From NCBI GenBank assembly GCA_002393955.1, contig DGSK01000015.1, forward strand, positions 1-61,325: 61,325 nt of DNA, in the 5' to 3' direction. Of this stretch, positions 60,125 to 61,325 are shown piece by piece. Source of the stretch: Lachnospiraceae bacterium UBA4364 (GTDB lineage Bacteria; Bacillota; Clostridia; Lachnospirales; Lachnospiraceae). The position numbers and the translations under genes are program-made. Position 1 is the stretch's first letter, and the number at the start of each line of letters is the position of its first letter. Below the pieces are notes generated by a model. It saw only the letters and a list, made by a program, of their open reading frames with translations. It had not been told where the DNA came from and ran no database searches.

Positions 60125-60156
60125 AAAAACCCTCGAAAACCTGATGTTTCCAAGGG
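60125..60156 (-). terminator. Terminator of the tRNA-Thr/tRNA-Pro transcript
   Basis: On the minus strand, CCCTTGGAAAC pairs with GTTTTCGAGGG (two G-U) around ATCAG and is followed by five Ts. Confidence 0.8.
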
Positions 60157-60168
60157 CTTCATCATAAG

Positions 60169-60243
60169 TCGGAGTGACAAGATTCGAACTTGCGGCCTCC
60201 GCGTCCCTAACACGGCGCTCTAGCCAAACTGAGCCACACCCCG
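60169..60243 (-). tRNA. tRNA-Pro (anticodon AGG)
   Basis: A 75-nt tRNA on the minus strand. The acceptor CGGGGTG pairs with CACTCCG (one G-U), with discriminator A. The anticodon loop TTAGGGA on stem CCGTG/CGCGG gives AGG. The T arm is GCAAG-TTCGAAT-CTTGT. CCA is not encoded. Confidence 0.93.
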
Positions 60244-60250
60244 ATATAAA

Positions 60251-60323
60251 AGCTGCCGAGCGGAATCGAACCGCCGACCTCCGCATTACCAATGCGACGC
60301 TCTACCGACTGAGCCACGGCAGC
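60251..60323 (-). tRNA. tRNA-Thr (anticodon GGU)
   Basis: A 73-nt tRNA on the minus strand. The acceptor GCTGCCG pairs with CGGCAGC, with discriminator T. The anticodon loop TTGGTAA gives GGT. The T loop GGTTCGATTCC is present. It lies 7 bases before tRNA-Pro in the same transcript. Confidence 0.95.
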
Positions 60324-60358
60324 AGCTGTATCCGACAATTCTCGGCTACCGAAAACAA

Positions 60359-60387
60359 ATAATATCAAATTAAAAAGTATGTGTCAA
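60359..60387 (-). promoter_or_regulatory. Promoter of tRNA-Thr/tRNA-Pro
   Basis: On the minus strand, consensus TTGACA (60382-60387), 17 bases, and TATTAT (60359-60364), about 36 bases before the tRNA-Thr 5' end. Confidence 0.85.
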
Positions 60388-60616
60388 GGATTATTGTTCT
60401 GTTTTTTGCTTTTTTTCAAACGCTTCTTTACGTTGTGTTATCGGATTGTTACCGGATTCCGGTGAAAAGGATGGAGGGCATATGCAGTGACCGGCGGGAC
60501 AATCCGCATGATTTATGAAAAGATACCGGACTGGGAGCTAATGGTTGACTTATTATTTTTATGTAAAACAGGTATAAAAATGTAAAAAAACGAGTATAAA
60601 AATAGTTCTTGTTTCC

Positions 60617-60645
60617 TTGACATTTGGTGCCTCTGATTTTATACT
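60617..60645 (+). promoter_or_regulatory. pckA: Promoter of pckA
   Basis: Perfect TTGACA (60617-60622), a 17-base spacer and TATACT (60640-60645). Transcription should begin near 60652, giving a ~50-base leader with AAGGA before the start codon. Confidence 0.85.
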
Positions 60646-60702
60646 TATTGCTGTTGGGTTCGACACATCTAATATAATATTCTGTAAGAAAGGAAAAACG
60701 CT

Positions 60703-61325
60703 ATGGCAAATGTTGATTTAACTAAGTACGGCATCACAGGTGTGACAGAGGTTGTTTACAATCCCTCCTACGACAAACTCTTTGAAGAGGAGACAGATCC
60801 TTCTCTTGAGGGATTTGATAAAGGACAGGTTACAGAGCTTGGTGCTGTTAACGTAATGACAGGTATCTACACAGGACGTTCACCTAAAGACAAGTTCATC
60901 GTAATGGATGAGAAGTCAAAGGATACAGTATGGTGGACATCAGATGAGTACAAGAACGATAACCATCCCGCAAGCAAAGAAGCTTGGGAAGCATGCAAGA
61001 AGCTGGCTATCGATGAGCTCTCCGGCAAGAAGCTTTATGTTGTTGATGGCTTCTGCGGCGCTAACAAGGACACTCGTCTTGCAGTTCGTTTCATCATGGA
61101 GGTTGCTTGGCAGGCACATTTCGTAACGAATATGTTCATTAAGCCTACCGCTGAAGAGGAAGCAAACTTTGAGCCGAACTTCGTCGTTTATACCGCTTCC
61201 AAGGCAAAGGTTGAGAATTACAAGGAACTGGGTCTTAATTCCGAGACTGCGGTTCTCTTCAATGTAACCAGCCGCGAGCAGATCATCTTAAATACCTGGT
61301 ACGGCGGCGAGATGAAGAAGGGTAT
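60703..61325 (+). CDS. pckA: Phosphoenolpyruvate carboxykinase (ATP), 5' part
   Basis: The first 207 codons are present; the gene runs off the window. ATG 60703 is preceded by AAAGGAAA. The sequence matches ATP-dependent PEP carboxykinase: MANVDLTKYGI, the YTGRSPKDKF substrate loop, DGFCGAN, and WYGGEMKKG at the window end. The enzyme interconverts oxaloacetate and phosphoenolpyruvate; in fermentative Lachnospiraceae it often runs toward oxaloacetate with ATP gain. The strong promoter and clean codon choice suggest high expression. Confidence 0.95.
   Translation, partial: MANVDLTKYGITGVTEVVYNPSYDKLFEEETDPSLEGFDKGQVTELGAVNVMTGIYTGRSPKDKFIVMDEKSKDTVWWTSDEYKNDNHPASKEAWEACKKLAIDELSGKKLYVVDGFCGANKDTRLAVRFIMEVAWQAHFVTNMFIKPTAEEEANFEPNFVVYTASKAKVENYKELGLNSETAVLFNVTSREQIILNTWYGGEMKKG

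Larger units (their letters stand above)
60324..60702. other. Divergent promoter region between tRNA-Thr and pckA
   Basis: A 379-bp region without a gene. It holds the minus-strand tRNA promoter, two direct repeats of GTATAAAAAT at 60572 and 60594 (22 bp apart), the pckA promoter and its ~50-base leader. An ACCGG/CCGGT mini-palindrome lies near 60450. Confidence 0.6.

Noticed and set aside
60077..60292. Minus-strand open frames covering tRNA-Pro and tRNA-Thr
   Set aside because: The sequence is explained by two complete tRNA cloverleafs with promoter and terminator.

Overview
The window reads as a chromosomal segment of an anaerobic Gram-positive bacterium of the Lachnospiraceae (Butyrivibrio/Roseburia-like). 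This is inferred from moderate GC content, strong AGGAGG-type ribosome binding sites, sigma-A promoters (TTGACA/TATAAT and extended -10), lipoprotein signal peptides, a YesM/YesN-type two-component system, the rpmE-DUF1385-prmC-prfA cluster, ATP-type PEP carboxykinase and many GGDEF/zinc-ribbon proteins. No phage, transposase or CRISPR array was seen. Four tRNA genes are present (Ser-CGA, Leu-UAG, Thr-GGU, Pro-AGG).

Layout. 1-3.3 kb: a glycoside-hydrolase-like protein, a TSCPD protein and an AEC transporter. 3.4-18.2 kb: a pentose sensing, import and catabolism locus. It holds a periplasmic-binding lipoprotein, a YesM-like kinase and a YesN-like regulator; an ABC importer (lipoprotein, double ATPase, two permeases); an FGGY kinase, an AraD epimerase, a split transketolase and a FucI/AraA-family isomerase. 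The most economical reading is L-arabinose uptake and conversion to D-xylulose-5-phosphate and on to transketolase products. 18.3-26.2 kb: a CapA lipoprotein, a double zinc-ribbon protein, a HAD-GNAT fusion, a 1,220-residue hybrid histidine kinase and a decayed diguanylate cyclase. 26.3-34.5 kb: phospho-sugar mutase, a polysaccharide cluster (three glycosyltransferases and the lipid-linked initiating transferase) and a MATE exporter on the opposite strand.

34.8-48.1 kb: an HtrA protease with a repeat-rich cytoplasmic tail, a ClpX-family unfoldase flanked by related palindromic elements, a surface protein, the L31/DUF1385/PrmC/RF1 translation cluster, another glycosyltransferase and a large zinc-ribbon membrane protein. 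48.2-54.9 kb: glycerol-1-phosphate dehydrogenase, tRNA-Ser with a voltage-gated channel fragment behind it, a translationally coupled pair of ClpX-like AAA+ proteins and a diguanylate cyclase. 54.9-61.3 kb: tRNA-Leu, glmS, an anti-sigma-like protein followed by a broken STAS gene, a phosphopantetheinyl transferase, a glycosyltransferase, a small hypothetical, tRNA-Pro and tRNA-Thr on the minus strand, and the start of pckA.

The most novel-looking feature is the overlapping AAA+ pair at 49964-53070. Both proteins keep ClpX-type Walker motifs, sensor 2 and an [IM]GF loop like the ClpP-docking loop. Both lack the zinc finger, carry unrelated N-terminal domains, and replace the GYVG pore loop with QFRG or PWKG. 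A third, zinc-finger ClpX relative lies at 36953. A second theme is recent gene decay: three signalling or channel genes (25337, 49429, 57797) survive only as internally deleted or truncated fragments.
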